A stretch of 64,000 bases of DNA from the NCBI GenBank assembly GCA_028822445.1, contig JAPKDQ010000003.1:186001-250000 (forward strand), given 5' to 3'. Under the pieces are notes generated by a model. That model was given only the letters and a program-made list of their open reading frames with translations. It did no database searches and had not been told where the DNA came from. The stretch comes from Rhodospirillaceae bacterium (GTDB taxonomy: Bacteria > Pseudomonadota > Alphaproteobacteria > Rhodospirillales > Rhodospirillaceae). A program made the position numbers and the translations under genes. Positions 9,317 to 18,099 of the stretch are shown piece by piece; position 1 is the stretch's first letter; each line of letters begins with the position of its first letter.

Positions 9317-10681
9317 ATGGCTGACACTGCATGTTCGATCAATTCTATGCCATTTCGATTGCGCATGGGGTGGGGCCTTGGCAGCCTCTCGATGTCTGCA
9401 ATGTTCAATGCGGTGAGCTTGCTGCTCCTCACCTTCCTCATCGAGTTTGTTGGCGTCCCCGCGGTAACGGCAGGCGCCCTCATCCTCGTTTCCAAGATCT
9501 ATGACGCGGTGACCGACCCATTAATGGGGGTTTTGAGTGATCGCACTAAAAGTCGTTGGGGGCGACGACGCCCATACCTGATGCTGGGTGGTTTATTGGC
9601 TGGCCTGTCCTTCGTAATGATTTTCACAGTGCCAACATTCGAAAACCAGAACACAACACTCCTATATATTTTTGTCGCCCTGTTATTGAACGCAACCGCA
9701 TATACAGTCTTCAATGTGCCCTACCTGGCCATGCCCGCGGAAATGACAGACAGCTATCACGAACGAACATCTTTGATGTCATTTCGAGTTAGCGCCATCG
9801 CAGGTGGACAACTCCTGTCCTCTGTCATCGGACCCGTCATTATTGCGGAGTACGGCGGCGGCTTATTTGGGCACTCAGTTATGTCGGTGGCCGTCGGTAT
9901 CGCGATCATAGCAATTTGCACAATCTGCTTCTGGACCACTCATGATGCTAAGTTTACGGTTCGTAATACTCAACACTCCTACACCTTTTCTGATCAGGTA
10001 AAATTAGTATTCGAGAACAAACCGTTCTTTACCCTCCTCATGGTGAAGTTTACACAGTTGTTTGGGTTTTCTATCTTTATCGCGGCTCTCCCACTGCTTT
10101 TCACCCGCACCCTGGGCGTGTCATACGCATACCTTGGCACCTACTACCTGTTTCAGGCTGGGGCGACTATTGCGTCACAGCCAGCCTGGGTATTTTTAAG
10201 CCGAAAGTACGGGAAAACGCGGTGCTACTACGTGACGTCTATTATTTTTGCGGCCGCGACTATTTCATGGGTCTTTGGCGAGGCGGTTGATCCAAATTGG
10301 CACATCAACCTTCGCGCGGTCTTTACTGGCTTGGGCGCTGGGGGCCTTCTATTGATTGGCCAGTCCCTACTCCCTGACACCATCGAGCATGACTTCCAAC
10401 GCACTGGATTGCGCCGGGAAGGGGTTTTCGCGGGCGTGTACACAACCGTTGAAAAAATGTCTTTTGCATTTGGCCCCGCCCTTCTTGGGATACTTCTTGG
10501 CACCATGGGGTGGGTCGAAGCGCAAGGAGGCGTGCAAGTTGAGCAATCGTCCCAGGCCTTGATGGCCATCGACATTGCTATGATTATTCCAACGGTAACC
10601 CTGGCGCTCAGTTGCTATTGCTTATCTCGATACAGCTTGACGGAATCTGCGCTACGCGACGGTGCCGCTGCTAATTCATAA
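9317..10681 (+). CDS. MFS transporter, GPH (MelB-like) cation:sugar symporter family
   Basis: 454 residues with about 12 transmembrane helices. The GPH family pattern is visible: early 'VSKIYDAVTDPLMGVLSDRTKSRWGRRRPYLMLG' (the conserved D-P-x-x-G-x-x-x-D-R-T/S-x-x-R-W-G-R-R-R-P-Y loop), 'FNVPYLAMPAEMTDSYHERTSLMSFR' (N-V-P-Y-x-x-x), and a second-half 'AVFTGLGAGGLLLIGQSLLPDTIEHDFQRTGLRREGVFAG'. MelB-type proteins couple Na+ or H+ to uptake of sugars, glucuronides or related small molecules. Substrate undetermined. It is 78 bp upstream of an NSS-family symporter on the same strand, so the two may be co-transcribed. Confidence 0.9.
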   Translation: MADTACSINSMPFRLRMGWGLGSLSMSAMFNAVSLLLLTFLIEFVGVPAVTAGALILVSKIYDAVTDPLMGVLSDRTKSRWGRRRPYLMLGGLLAGLSFVMIFTVPTFENQNTTLLYIFVALLLNATAYTVFNVPYLAMPAEMTDSYHERTSLMSFRVSAIAGGQLLSSVIGPVIIAEYGGGLFGHSVMSVAVGIAIIAICTICFWTTHDAKFTVRNTQHSYTFSDQVKLVFENKPFFTLLMVKFTQLFGFSIFIAALPLLFTRTLGVSYAYLGTYYLFQAGATIASQPAWVFLSRKYGKTRCYYVTSIIFAAATISWVFGEAVDPNWHINLRAVFTGLGAGGLLLIGQSLLPDTIEHDFQRTGLRREGVFAGVYTTVEKMSFAFGPALLGILLGTMGWVEAQGGVQVEQSSQALMAIDIAMIIPTVTLALSCYCLSRYSLTESALRDGAAANS

Positions 10682-10759
10682 ACGGATTAGACCAACGCGA
10701 GTCTGACAGATCAATTAACATCCATGCAGCATCATTTACTGCGATAAGGGTTCTCCATA

Positions 10760-12121
10760 ATGGCGTTCAAACACGAAACCTGGTCTTCGCGAACAACGTT
10801 CTTGATGGCAGCAGTCGGTGCAGCCGTTGGCCTAGGGAATATTTGGCGCTTTCCCTATATGACTGGCACTAATGGCGGGGGTGCTTTTGTCCTCATTTAC
10901 CTGTCTGCTGTCGTGCTTATAGCTATCCCCGTTCTTATTTCAGAGACAATGATAGGTCGCCACGGGCACATGAGCGCGCCCGTTTCCATGCAAAAGGCGG
11001 CTGCCGACGTCGGAGCCTCTCGGAACTGGGGCATTGTCGGATGGTTTGGTGTTGCGGCAGCCTTTCTGATTCTATCATTTTACAGTGTCATCGGCGGTTG
11101 GGTCATCGCTTACATTCCAAAAACCATGTCCGGTTCTTTTGTGGGCATGGATGCCGCAGCAGTTAACGCAGCCTTCGGTGCGCTCTTGGCAAACCCTGCC
11201 ACCGTTCTATTTTGGCACACGGCCTTCATCGCCGTAACAGTCGGCATCGTCGCACAGGGCATTAAGGCTGGCCTTGAGCGGGCGGTCGGCATCATGATGC
11301 CCGCACTATTCGTTATGCTGTTGGTTATCGTCGGCTACGCAATCGCTGCCGGTGACTTTGCCGCAGGCCTTTCGTTTTTGTTCGCCCCAGATTTCAGTAA
11401 AATAACTGCAGACGTAATTTTGGCTGCGGTTGGACAGGCTTTTTTCTCTATCGGAGTCGGTATCGGTATCATGTTTACCTACGGCGCCTATCTGCCAGAC
11501 GACATTCCGCTACCCCGCGCCTGCGTGATGATCGCAATTGCTGACACGCTAGTAGCGATCCTCGCAGGCCTTGCAATTTTCCCGATCGTTTTTGCCAACG
11601 GCTTAGACCCCGCAGAAGGACCAGGCCTTGTGTTCGTCACCCTACCCCTTGCGTTTGGCCAAATGACCGGTGGCGCGGTAATCGGCACAGCCTTCTTTAT
11701 TCTACTCGCTTTTGCCGCTCTCACGTCTGCCATTTCCCTCCTAGAGGTTCCGGTCTCTTGGCTAGAGGAACGCAGTAGGTGGACACGTCGCAGCGCGACA
11801 CTATCAATAGGGGCTGCCATTTGGGTCATTGGCGTCGGATCGGCTCTATCAACAAGCGTATGGTCAGACGTCTATATTCTGGGCTTTACCGATAGATTCG
11901 CAACCACGGGCATACTAGATTTGGTTGACCACGTGACTGGACAAGCACTGCTGCCGCTAGGCGGCATGCTAATTGCTATCTTTGCCGGTTGGTGGATGAA
12001 GTCAGACGTTCTTACCAAAGAGCTGGGGATGAACAACGCCGTGTTCAAGACGTGGCGGTTCCTTGTTCGATTCGTCTGCCCAATCGGAATTTTTTGGGTC
12101 TTAGCCTCAGCTTGGTTTTAG
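10760..12121 (+). CDS. Neurotransmitter:sodium symporter (NSS/SNF family, LeuT fold)
   Basis: 453 residues, about 12 helices. TM1 holds the NSS signature 'AAVGAAVGLGNIWRFPYMTGTNGGGAFVLIYL' (Na+/substrate-binding unwound region G-L-G-N-I-W-R-F-P). Later 'GQAFFSIGVGIGIMFTYGAYL' (TM6) and 'LLAFAALTSAISLLEVPVSW' (TM8, Na2 site) agree. Bacterial members import amino acids or related amines with Na+. RBS AAGGG lies upstream of the ATG. The 3' end is followed by the convergent ThDP-enzyme gene. Confidence 0.93.
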   Translation: MAFKHETWSSRTTFLMAAVGAAVGLGNIWRFPYMTGTNGGGAFVLIYLSAVVLIAIPVLISETMIGRHGHMSAPVSMQKAAADVGASRNWGIVGWFGVAAAFLILSFYSVIGGWVIAYIPKTMSGSFVGMDAAAVNAAFGALLANPATVLFWHTAFIAVTVGIVAQGIKAGLERAVGIMMPALFVMLLVIVGYAIAAGDFAAGLSFLFAPDFSKITADVILAAVGQAFFSIGVGIGIMFTYGAYLPDDIPLPRACVMIAIADTLVAILAGLAIFPIVFANGLDPAEGPGLVFVTLPLAFGQMTGGAVIGTAFFILLAFAALTSAISLLEVPVSWLEERSRWTRRSATLSIGAAIWVIGVGSALSTSVWSDVYILGFTDRFATTGILDLVDHVTGQALLPLGGMLIAIFAGWWMKSDVLTKELGMNNAVFKTWRFLVRFVCPIGIFWVLASAWF

Positions 12122-12211
12122 CGTTTTAGGTTAATCGAGATTATACTGCGCTTTTTACCCAGCAAGAAGGTCACTAAACGCAACGGTCCTCTATTCGATT
12201 CTTAAGCACCG

Positions 12212-13972
12212 TTATGCAACGTCCGGGGTGTGGTGGGTCTTTAAACTGGACACCAAGTCTTCGAAGGCGACAGTCTGAACGCGCGGGTCTTGCTTGCGTA
12301 CGAGACCAGCCATAGGGTCAGTCAAAATATTAATCACGGAAAACGTATCCGAATCAAAGGCACGTTCAAGCGCGGGTTTTACATCTAGAGGGGTGTCTAC
12401 TTTTTCGCCATGACCTCCGAACATTTGACCGATGAGGTGATAGTCCCATTGGCCAAGCTCGCAGTTTATAGATTTACCAACAGCATTGAGTTGCCCGTGC
12501 TTTTCCGTACCCCAGGCACCATCGTTAGAAATGATGCAAACAATTTTTAGTCCCGCAAGCGCGGCGGCATTGAACTCTGCAGAATAGAAGCCAAACGCGC
12601 CGTCGCCTGTCACCAAAACGACAGGCCGAGGGTCGGTTCGGTTTTCCTTTGCAAGGTCCCGCGAGGCAGCAGCAGCCCCAATTGCCAACGGTGTACCTAT
12701 CCCCATAGAGCCGAGCGGATAGTGATCCATAAATCCACGATCAGAGCGAATACGAAGAACAGCATGCATCCAATTCTGGATATCGGCGCCATCACCAACA
12801 TAAATAGCGTTAGCTGGCATCAGATCCATGAGATCTCGCCCTATGCGGTAAGGATGAATAGGGCCCTCATCGTCTTTGCCCAACTCCTCAATGCGAGAGA
12901 GCCGAACTTTAAGCGCTTTATTGACCCATGAGGGATTCCCCTTTGGCGTCACCTTGCGCTTCTTCAATGCCTTGTGCAGCGCCTCTATCGACAGCCGGGC
13001 ATCCCCGCAGACGGGAGCATCAACAACACGATTCCGACCAATCTCTTCGGCTTCAACATCAATCTGAATGAACTTGGCATCACCGTTAAACCGCGGTGCC
13101 AACCCGTACCCCATCCGCTCTGTCATACGCATACCGACAACGACAACGACATCGGCGTCCTTGGCGGCGACCTGCGCCAAGGGCCATGAGAATCCAAGCA
13201 CCATGTCCTCGGGCACCAACCCTCGCCCAAGGGCATTAGCAAGAACCGGATACTGGAACGTTTTTGCCAGTTTGCGAATCGCAGGCCCTGCCTCAGACAA
13301 AGCCGCACCAGTCCCAACCAGAACCATCGGCTGTTTGGCTTTCGCCAAGATATCCGCCGCACGTTCAATCGACCCCGCGCTGGGCGCTGGCGGATCAGTC
13401 GCGACGGGTGTGTAGGACTTAGTAACCTCAATCACCTCTCCTTCGAAGTGCTGTGGAATACCAAGAATAGAGACGCCGGGACGACCAGTAAGAGCATGAC
13501 GCGCCGCCGCGTGGACAAATTCTTCCAGTCGATCCGCCGCCGGCACACTACGCACCCATTTAGCATACGGCTTAACCATATCAAGCCAGTCGTTGGGCCA
13601 CTCATCCGCCGCCTCGCGCTTTGGGTCAGGCAACATGGAAACCAACACAACAACCGGCGAACACGCTTGATTGGCCGTAATAATTCCCGACATCGCGTTG
13701 GGTAGGCCCTGATCGGCCTTTATCAATGCCACGCCAAGGCGGCCTGACACGCGCGCATACCCATCCGCCACAGCAACCGTAGCCGTTTCGTGACGGCCTG
13801 ACACAATACCAATGTCATGATTCTCAAAAGCAAAAAGAAGGTGAGTGTGAGCTGTGCCCGATAGGCATGCGACCGTGCGCACACCATAACCGGCCAAAGC
13901 AGTAGCAATGAGCTCCCCACCATTCATGCGATTGGTTGTAGGGGCCGGCTTCTTTTTTTTCTGCGCTACCAC
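12212..13972 (-). CDS. Thiamine diphosphate-dependent enzyme (IlvB/oxalyl-CoA decarboxylase-like)
   Basis: 586 residues with the three-domain ThDP fold: N-terminal Pyr domain with the catalytic Glu in 'SGRHETATVAVADGYAR' (about 60), central FAD/ADP-like domain ('ILAKAKQPMVLVGTGA', about 210), and C-terminal PP domain with 'VTGDGAFGF...NDGAWG', the GDG-x(about 25)-N Mg-ThDP motif (about 460-490). 'PLGSMGIGTPLAIGAA' is the usual loop preceding it. It may be a decarboxylase, lyase or acetolactate-synthase-like ligase. GTG start at 13972; ATG at 13927 is an alternative. It is the last gene of a three-gene operon with an M24 hydrolase and a Zn alcohol dehydrogenase, suggesting cleavage of a 2-oxo or 2-hydroxyacyl intermediate that yields an aldehyde. 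Confidence 0.88.
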   Translation of the reverse strand: MVAQKKKKPAPTTNRMNGGELIATALAGYGVRTVACLSGTAHTHLLFAFENHDIGIVSGRHETATVAVADGYARVSGRLGVALIKADQGLPNAMSGIITANQACSPVVVLVSMLPDPKREAADEWPNDWLDMVKPYAKWVRSVPAADRLEEFVHAAARHALTGRPGVSILGIPQHFEGEVIEVTKSYTPVATDPPAPSAGSIERAADILAKAKQPMVLVGTGAALSEAGPAIRKLAKTFQYPVLANALGRGLVPEDMVLGFSWPLAQVAAKDADVVVVVGMRMTERMGYGLAPRFNGDAKFIQIDVEAEEIGRNRVVDAPVCGDARLSIEALHKALKKRKVTPKGNPSWVNKALKVRLSRIEELGKDDEGPIHPYRIGRDLMDLMPANAIYVGDGADIQNWMHAVLRIRSDRGFMDHYPLGSMGIGTPLAIGAAAASRDLAKENRTDPRPVVLVTGDGAFGFYSAEFNAAALAGLKIVCIISNDGAWGTEKHGQLNAVGKSINCELGQWDYHLIGQMFGGHGEKVDTPLDVKPALERAFDSDTFSVINILTDPMAGLVRKQDPRVQTVAFEDLVSSLKTHHTPDVA

Positions 13973-13993
13973 GTATCCGTCTCGATTTTTTGT

Positions 13994-15277
13994 TTATGCC
14001 GTCGCAATCGTCACATCGCCACCTTGTGGAGGCACAATGCGCAAACCGACTTCGCAGCTGTTAAAGGGATCGCAGCCATCAGCAGATACCCGCACCGTAT
14101 CTTCTAGGTGCATATTGCCCCAACCCACTTCGTAGTAGGGCATGTCGATGGTGAAAACCATGTTCTCCTCAAAAACGAACTCGCCCTGCGATCCCGGCAA
14201 CATTGGACCGATGGGAAGTGGATGGTCCGTATGCTCAAGCCCAACAGAATGTGGCGTGCAAATGAAGAAACCAGGGAAGCCCATTTTGCGCATCTCTTCG
14301 ATGACCCGCACGGTCATCTCGCGCCCCTTAACGCCAGGCTTAATAATGTCATAGGCAATCTCACACCCCTTTCGCATGATTCGATTTCGCTCGAGCATCT
14401 TATCTGTCGGTTCGCCACAAATTGCGGTACGCCCCATGTCACCATGGTAGTGCTTGTAATCGCACAGGCCATCGAACGTGATGAGTTGCCCTTCTTTGAC
14501 CTGAGACTTCCGACGCCCCATTGACCCCGTCGACAAATACACGCCGCACCCGCCGCGTTTCGCGAGCTCCGTGTTGTAGACAATTTCCAGATCGCTCTGT
14601 TCCATCCCGACATGCAGGGATGAAACAGCGGCATCAACAGCCACTTCGTTCATGGCCGCAGCATCGCGAAGAATCTGAATTTCGTCCGGCGTCTTCACCA
14701 TCCGGATTTCACGGAAAATCGTTGTCGCCTCGACGCCCTTGAGGTCAGGCAATCCAATACCATTCAGCCAATCGATTACGCGGGGGTCATCGATACCAAC
14801 CTTTGCTTTTTCCAGTCCAGCGTCCCTAAGACCTTTCTTTAGCGCGTAAAGAGGGTTGACCGAGTACTGCCCCTTAAAATCTTCCGCATACTTTAAGTAA
14901 TCTTCGTCAGAGTTCGATAAAGGGCCGTCTGTTACGGGCCAACGAATACCCTCTTGCACCGCCTCGGGCTCTTCAACGTCCGGGTCAAAGTCTCTGCGAT
15001 CAGAGTAGATGGGGTGGGTATACCCACAGACATTAGGAACCCACGTCAATGACTTGTCTTCGAAGAGCCGCAGCAAACCAACCGCGGTTTCTATTAAAGC
15101 TGCAGGCGCGTCTTCGTTTCTCGGCAGCACCGCGTAATTAAAGAACATACGGCGCATCCGCATCAACGGACCCCAATAATCCGTTAGATAGTAGATATTG
15201 ATTTGATTTACGGCGACGAGCCCATCGAGACCGTATTTATCCATCACCTCGTAGGCACGGGCTTTATTGAGCAGCAT
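13994..15277 (-). CDS. M24 (creatinase/Xaa-Pro-type) metallohydrolase
   Basis: 427 residues of pita-bread fold. N-terminal creatinase-like domain ('LDGLVAVNQINIYYLTDYWG'), then the M24 domain from about 190 ('MVKTPDEIQILRDAAAMNEVAVDA'). Metal-ligand candidates: two Asp in 'TFDGLCDYKHYHGDMGRT', His in 'TPHSVGLEHTDHP', Glu in 'TIDMPYYEVGWGNMHLEDTV'. A strong RBS (AAGGAATTAAT) precedes the ATG. M24 members include prolidases, creatinases and the DMSP lyase DddP; there is not enough to choose. Its place between the alcohol dehydrogenase and the ThDP enzyme suggests a catabolic hydrolase or lyase rather than a peptidase. Confidence 0.87.
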   Translation of the reverse strand: MLLNKARAYEVMDKYGLDGLVAVNQINIYYLTDYWGPLMRMRRMFFNYAVLPRNEDAPAALIETAVGLLRLFEDKSLTWVPNVCGYTHPIYSDRRDFDPDVEEPEAVQEGIRWPVTDGPLSNSDEDYLKYAEDFKGQYSVNPLYALKKGLRDAGLEKAKVGIDDPRVIDWLNGIGLPDLKGVEATTIFREIRMVKTPDEIQILRDAAAMNEVAVDAAVSSLHVGMEQSDLEIVYNTELAKRGGCGVYLSTGSMGRRKSQVKEGQLITFDGLCDYKHYHGDMGRTAICGEPTDKMLERNRIMRKGCEIAYDIIKPGVKGREMTVRVIEEMRKMGFPGFFICTPHSVGLEHTDHPLPIGPMLPGSQGEFVFEENMVFTIDMPYYEVGWGNMHLEDTVRVSADGCDPFNSCEVGLRIVPPQGGDVTIATA

Positions 15278-15304
15278 ATTAATTCCTTCTAATGGCGCGT
15301 GTGA

Positions 15305-16435
15305 TCAGGAGTCAAAGACAATGACTTGGCGCACAGTCTCACCCGTAGCCAACCGATCGAAAGCTGCATTGATATCATCAAGTTTAATGCGGTCTGACAT
15401 CAGGAGGTCAACCGGAAGCTTGCCTTCCTTATACAAGTCTATGTACGTCGGGATATCGCGAACGGGCACGCAGCTTCCAAGGTAACTCCCCTTGAGTGAA
15501 CGTTCCTCTGCAACCAGCTGAACAGGCGACAAACTCATGCGCTTGTCTGGATGAGGCAGACCAGCAGTAATAGTTTCACCACCCCGCGCTGTGATCGCCC
15601 AAGCCAGCTCCAAAGCAGAAACAGACCCAGCCATCTCAAAGGCATAGTCTACGCCACCACCGGTCAGGTCTTTAATCGTAGCCACCGCATTTTGATCACT
15701 GGCGTTCACGGCAGCGGTTGCGCCGAGCTGCCGCGCAAGAACTAGCTTGTCATCTCGCAGGTCAACCGCAACGATTTGCTTTGCCCCAGCAAGCACGGCA
15801 CCCAATAAAGAGTTTAATCCCACACCACCCAAACCGATCACCGCGACCCGAGATCCAGGCATAACTTTTGCGGTGTTCAACACGGCACCAACACCCGTGA
15901 TCACAGCGCAACCAAACAATGCCGCCTCTTCAAAGGTCAGGCTAGGGTCGACTTTGACACAGGAGGTTTCACTGACGACGGCATGATCAGCGAAAGCAGA
16001 CACACCTAAGTGATGGTGCACATCGCCATCGCCGACATGCAGACGTCGTTCACCAGACACCAGAGTACCAGCAACGTTAGCAGCTGCGCCGGGCTCGCAC
16101 AGGGCTGGACGACCCTCCGCACAGGGAACGCAGTGACCGCAACTGGGTACAAACACCAACACAACGTGGTCACCGACGGAGAAGCGGGCCACGCCCGCCC
16201 CAACTTCTTTGACCACGCCAGCGGCTTCATGCCCGAGCGCCATCGGCGTCGGTCGGGGTCGGCTACCGTTTATGACTGACAAGTCAGAGTGACAAAGACC
16301 TGCCGCTTTGACTTGAACCAGCAACTCCCCTGGCCCCGGAGGGTCGAGCTCCAAGGTCTCAATCTTAAGCGGTTTACTTTCGGCGTAAGGGGCCTTTGCC
16401 CCCGTTTCGCGCAGTACTGCGGCTCTAACTTTCAT
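15305..16435 (-). CDS. Zinc-dependent alcohol dehydrogenase (class III-like MDR)
   Basis: 376 residues. Catalytic-zinc site: Cys in 'KAAGLCHSDLSVI', 'GHEAAGVVKEVG' and Cys in 'ALFGCAVITGVGAV'. Structural-zinc cluster C-x2-C-x2-C-x7-C in 'PSCGHCVPCAEGRPALC'. Rossmann motif 'VAVIGLGGVGLNSL' followed by 'IVAVDLRDDKL' (Asp, so NAD rather than NADP). Oxidises an alcohol or reduces an aldehyde. The frame reaches a TTG at 16447, but the ATG at 16435 has an excellent RBS (GGAGGGGTGC). First gene of the operon continuing with the M24 hydrolase and ThDP enzyme, divergent from a TRAP binding-protein gene. Confidence 0.92.
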   Translation of the reverse strand: MKVRAAVLRETGAKAPYAESKPLKIETLELDPPGPGELLVQVKAAGLCHSDLSVINGSRPRPTPMALGHEAAGVVKEVGAGVARFSVGDHVVLVFVPSCGHCVPCAEGRPALCEPGAAANVAGTLVSGERRLHVGDGDVHHHLGVSAFADHAVVSETSCVKVDPSLTFEEAALFGCAVITGVGAVLNTAKVMPGSRVAVIGLGGVGLNSLLGAVLAGAKQIVAVDLRDDKLVLARQLGATAAVNASDQNAVATIKDLTGGGVDYAFEMAGSVSALELAWAITARGGETITAGLPHPDKRMSLSPVQLVAEERSLKGSYLGSCVPVRDIPTYIDLYKEGKLPVDLLMSDRIKLDDINAAFDRLATGETVRQVIVFDS

Positions 16436-16500
16436 GCACCCCTCCAAAATTTCTTATGCTTAGGTGACATCGTGCACCATCACATCGTGAGATTGATTAA

Positions 16501-16515
16501 CGTCTATTGTAGACG
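16501..16515. promoter_or_regulatory. Operator-like inverted repeat between divergent genes
   Basis: CGTCTA-N3-TAGACG is a perfect 6-3-6 inverted repeat lying between the divergent alcohol-dehydrogenase operon (start 16435) and the TRAP receptor gene (start 16585). The position suits a shared regulator; no regulator gene is nearby. Confidence 0.3.
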
Positions 16516-16584
16516 CTCACCACGACATGCCAAGATCACCCTTCTCTGTTTTGCAATCACGACACTCAGCCCTCTGGTAAAACT

Positions 16585-17610
16585 ATGCGCTCATTTACCT
16601 GGTATATCGGAATTGGCATCCTGTTCTGGATCGTTCTGGCCATTTCGATTCCAAGTGAAGGTGCAGAGGACGACTTCGTGGGCACTGTAGGTGCTGCAAC
16701 ATTCCCTGGTGACATTGGCGAGCGCATCTGGCTCGATTACGAAAAAGAGGTTCTAGCTCGCTCGAACGGTGAAGTGCGTCTGCGCATGCTGATCCGTGGC
16801 GAAGCTGGCGGTGAAGAAAGTCGGATGCCGTCCCTGCTACGTGGCCGCGTTCATGTTTCCAGCTTCAGCGACTCGGGAATGTCACGGGTAGTATCGGAAT
16901 TCGGCCTTCTTACGGCGCCGTTCCTGTTCGATAGCGTTGGAGAAGTACATTTCGTTGTCGATAACTATCTCAAAGAACCATACGCAGCGCTCGCCGAAGA
17001 CAAAGGGTTCATCATCCTGAATTGGCAAGACGTCGGGTGGCTCAATATATACGGCGGCAAACCGTTGCTGACGCCGTCAGACACCGCCGGCTACCGCATG
17101 CGGTCATTGCAGTCGACAGCGTCCATTCTCTTTTTGCAGGCTATCGGCGCCGACGTCATTCATATCCAGCGGACAGAATTGGTATCAAGCCTGCAGACGG
17201 GTTTAGTTGAAGGCGGTGAGTCCAGCCTGATTCTCTATGCCAGTGGCGGAGAAGCCGAGTACGCACGGCATATGACCCGCACGCGCCACGCCAGACAGTT
17301 TGGATTTAGCATTGTTAATCGGCGCTGGTACGAGCGCCTCTCTCCTAAAAACCGAAACATTATTGCGACGGGTTTTGGGCCTGAGACCACGCAACGCAGC
17401 ATGGCCATTGAGATGCTACGCGGTGAAGAAGCCCGCCTTGCAGAGATTGGTGCTCAGGTTCACAGGTTATCAGGTGACCAGCGACAAAGGTTCAGGGACG
17501 TTGCTCAACCCAATCAGCGCGCTCTGGTTGACGAGGTCGGTGGCAAAGCTCAGGAGATTATGGACCTCATCGTAACGGGCAAGGCAGCCTACGCGCGACA
17601 AGCTCAATAA
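16585..17610 (+). CDS. TRAP transporter solute receptor DctP, orphan copy 1
   Basis: 341 residues, N-terminal signal ('IGIGILFWIVLAISIPSEGAE'). TRAP DctP-family pattern: 'LRMLIRGEAGGEESRMPSLLRGRVHVSS', 'APFLFDSVGEVHFVVDNYL', the ligand carboxylate-binding arginine region 'GYRMRSLQST' (about 170), 'LVSSLQTGLVEGGESSLILY' (about 200) and the C-terminal helix 'EIMDLIVTGKAAYARQAQ'. DctP receptors bind organic acids for Na+-driven uptake by DctQM. No DctQM is adjacent. Upstream is the divergent alcohol-dehydrogenase operon; the stop lies 3 bp from the stop of a convergent small gene. One of six related receptors in this window. Confidence 0.9.
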   Translation: MRSFTWYIGIGILFWIVLAISIPSEGAEDDFVGTVGAATFPGDIGERIWLDYEKEVLARSNGEVRLRMLIRGEAGGEESRMPSLLRGRVHVSSFSDSGMSRVVSEFGLLTAPFLFDSVGEVHFVVDNYLKEPYAALAEDKGFIILNWQDVGWLNIYGGKPLLTPSDTAGYRMRSLQSTASILFLQAIGADVIHIQRTELVSSLQTGLVEGGESSLILYASGGEAEYARHMTRTRHARQFGFSIVNRRWYERLSPKNRNIIATGFGPETTQRSMAIEMLRGEEARLAEIGAQVHRLSGDQRQRFRDVAQPNQRALVDEVGGKAQEIMDLIVTGKAAYARQAQ

Positions 17611-17613
17611 CGA

Positions 17614-17976
17614 CTAGGACCCTTTGTCGTCGTTCGAAAACCTATCTACTAAGGAGTCATACTCTGCCTCAGACGCCACATTTGGGTCATTTGCAGCAGA
17701 AATAATACGAAACACACGGTCCAACATGCCTGCCCGCCCTGCTTCGCGTTCATCTTCCACCGCATCGTCTGGCCTATAACCTTCAATTTCTTCCGGGGTC
17801 GCCACCGTGCCAGCCGCCGCTAGACGTTCATGGGTGTCAACGCGATCCTTGAGCACAGACACCTCACCGACCAAAGCCGTGACCATGGCCAAGAGCTTAT
17901 CCGAGTCGGCCGTATCTAAGAAAAAGGGCCGCCGCCCTTTTGCCGTGCGCTGCCGCGGCTTGCTTGCTCCAGCCAT
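17614..17976 (-). CDS. Small coiled-coil protein paired with methyltransferase, copy A
   Basis: 120 residues, strong RBS (GGAGGCTTAGAGT). No family recognised. The core 'TALVGEVSVLKDRVDTHERLAAAGTV' is predicted helical with heptad spacing; the N-terminus is basic ('KPRQRTAKGRRP') and the C-terminus acidic. It is clearly homologous to the protein at 51134-51460 (shared KG[RK]RP, AL..EVSVL.DR.DT.ER, GTV, PD). Both copies lie beside a methyltransferase of one distinctive family: here divergently, there downstream. A binding partner or regulator of the methyltransferase is an inference from this repeated linkage. Confidence 0.75.
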   Translation of the reverse strand: MAGASKPRQRTAKGRRPFFLDTADSDKLLAMVTALVGEVSVLKDRVDTHERLAAAGTVATPEEIEGYRPDDAVEDEREAGRAGMLDRVFRIISAANDPNVASEAEYDSLVDRFSNDDKGS

Positions 17977-17996
17977 ACTCTAAGCCTCCTAACATT

Positions 17997-18026
17997 GGTC
18001 AGCGTGACCGACCTTTGAATTATAAT
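17997..18026 (+). promoter_or_regulatory. Candidate promoter and operator of methyltransferase A
   Basis: TATAAT at 18021-18026 would put the transcription start near 18033. It overlaps the ATG at 18025, arguing that this ATG is not the translation start. GGTCA-N3-TGACC (17997-18009), an operator-like inverted repeat, covers the -35 position between the divergent small gene and the methyltransferase. Confidence 0.4.
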
Positions 18027-18099
18027 GTGGTACTATTGTATTATGACTGCAGGCTTGGTGATAGTGTCACCTGAAAAGGCTATCAAAAGGATGCTCGTA

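Noticed and set aside
13994-15277. M24 protein as DMSP lyase DddP
   Set aside because: The fold is right, but I cannot match DddP-specific residues or neighbours; left as a generic M24 hydrolase.
18025-18099. ATG at 18025 as start of methyltransferase A
   Set aside because: It overlaps the TATAAT box, has no RBS, and the added residues are not shared with copy B; 18100 is preferred.
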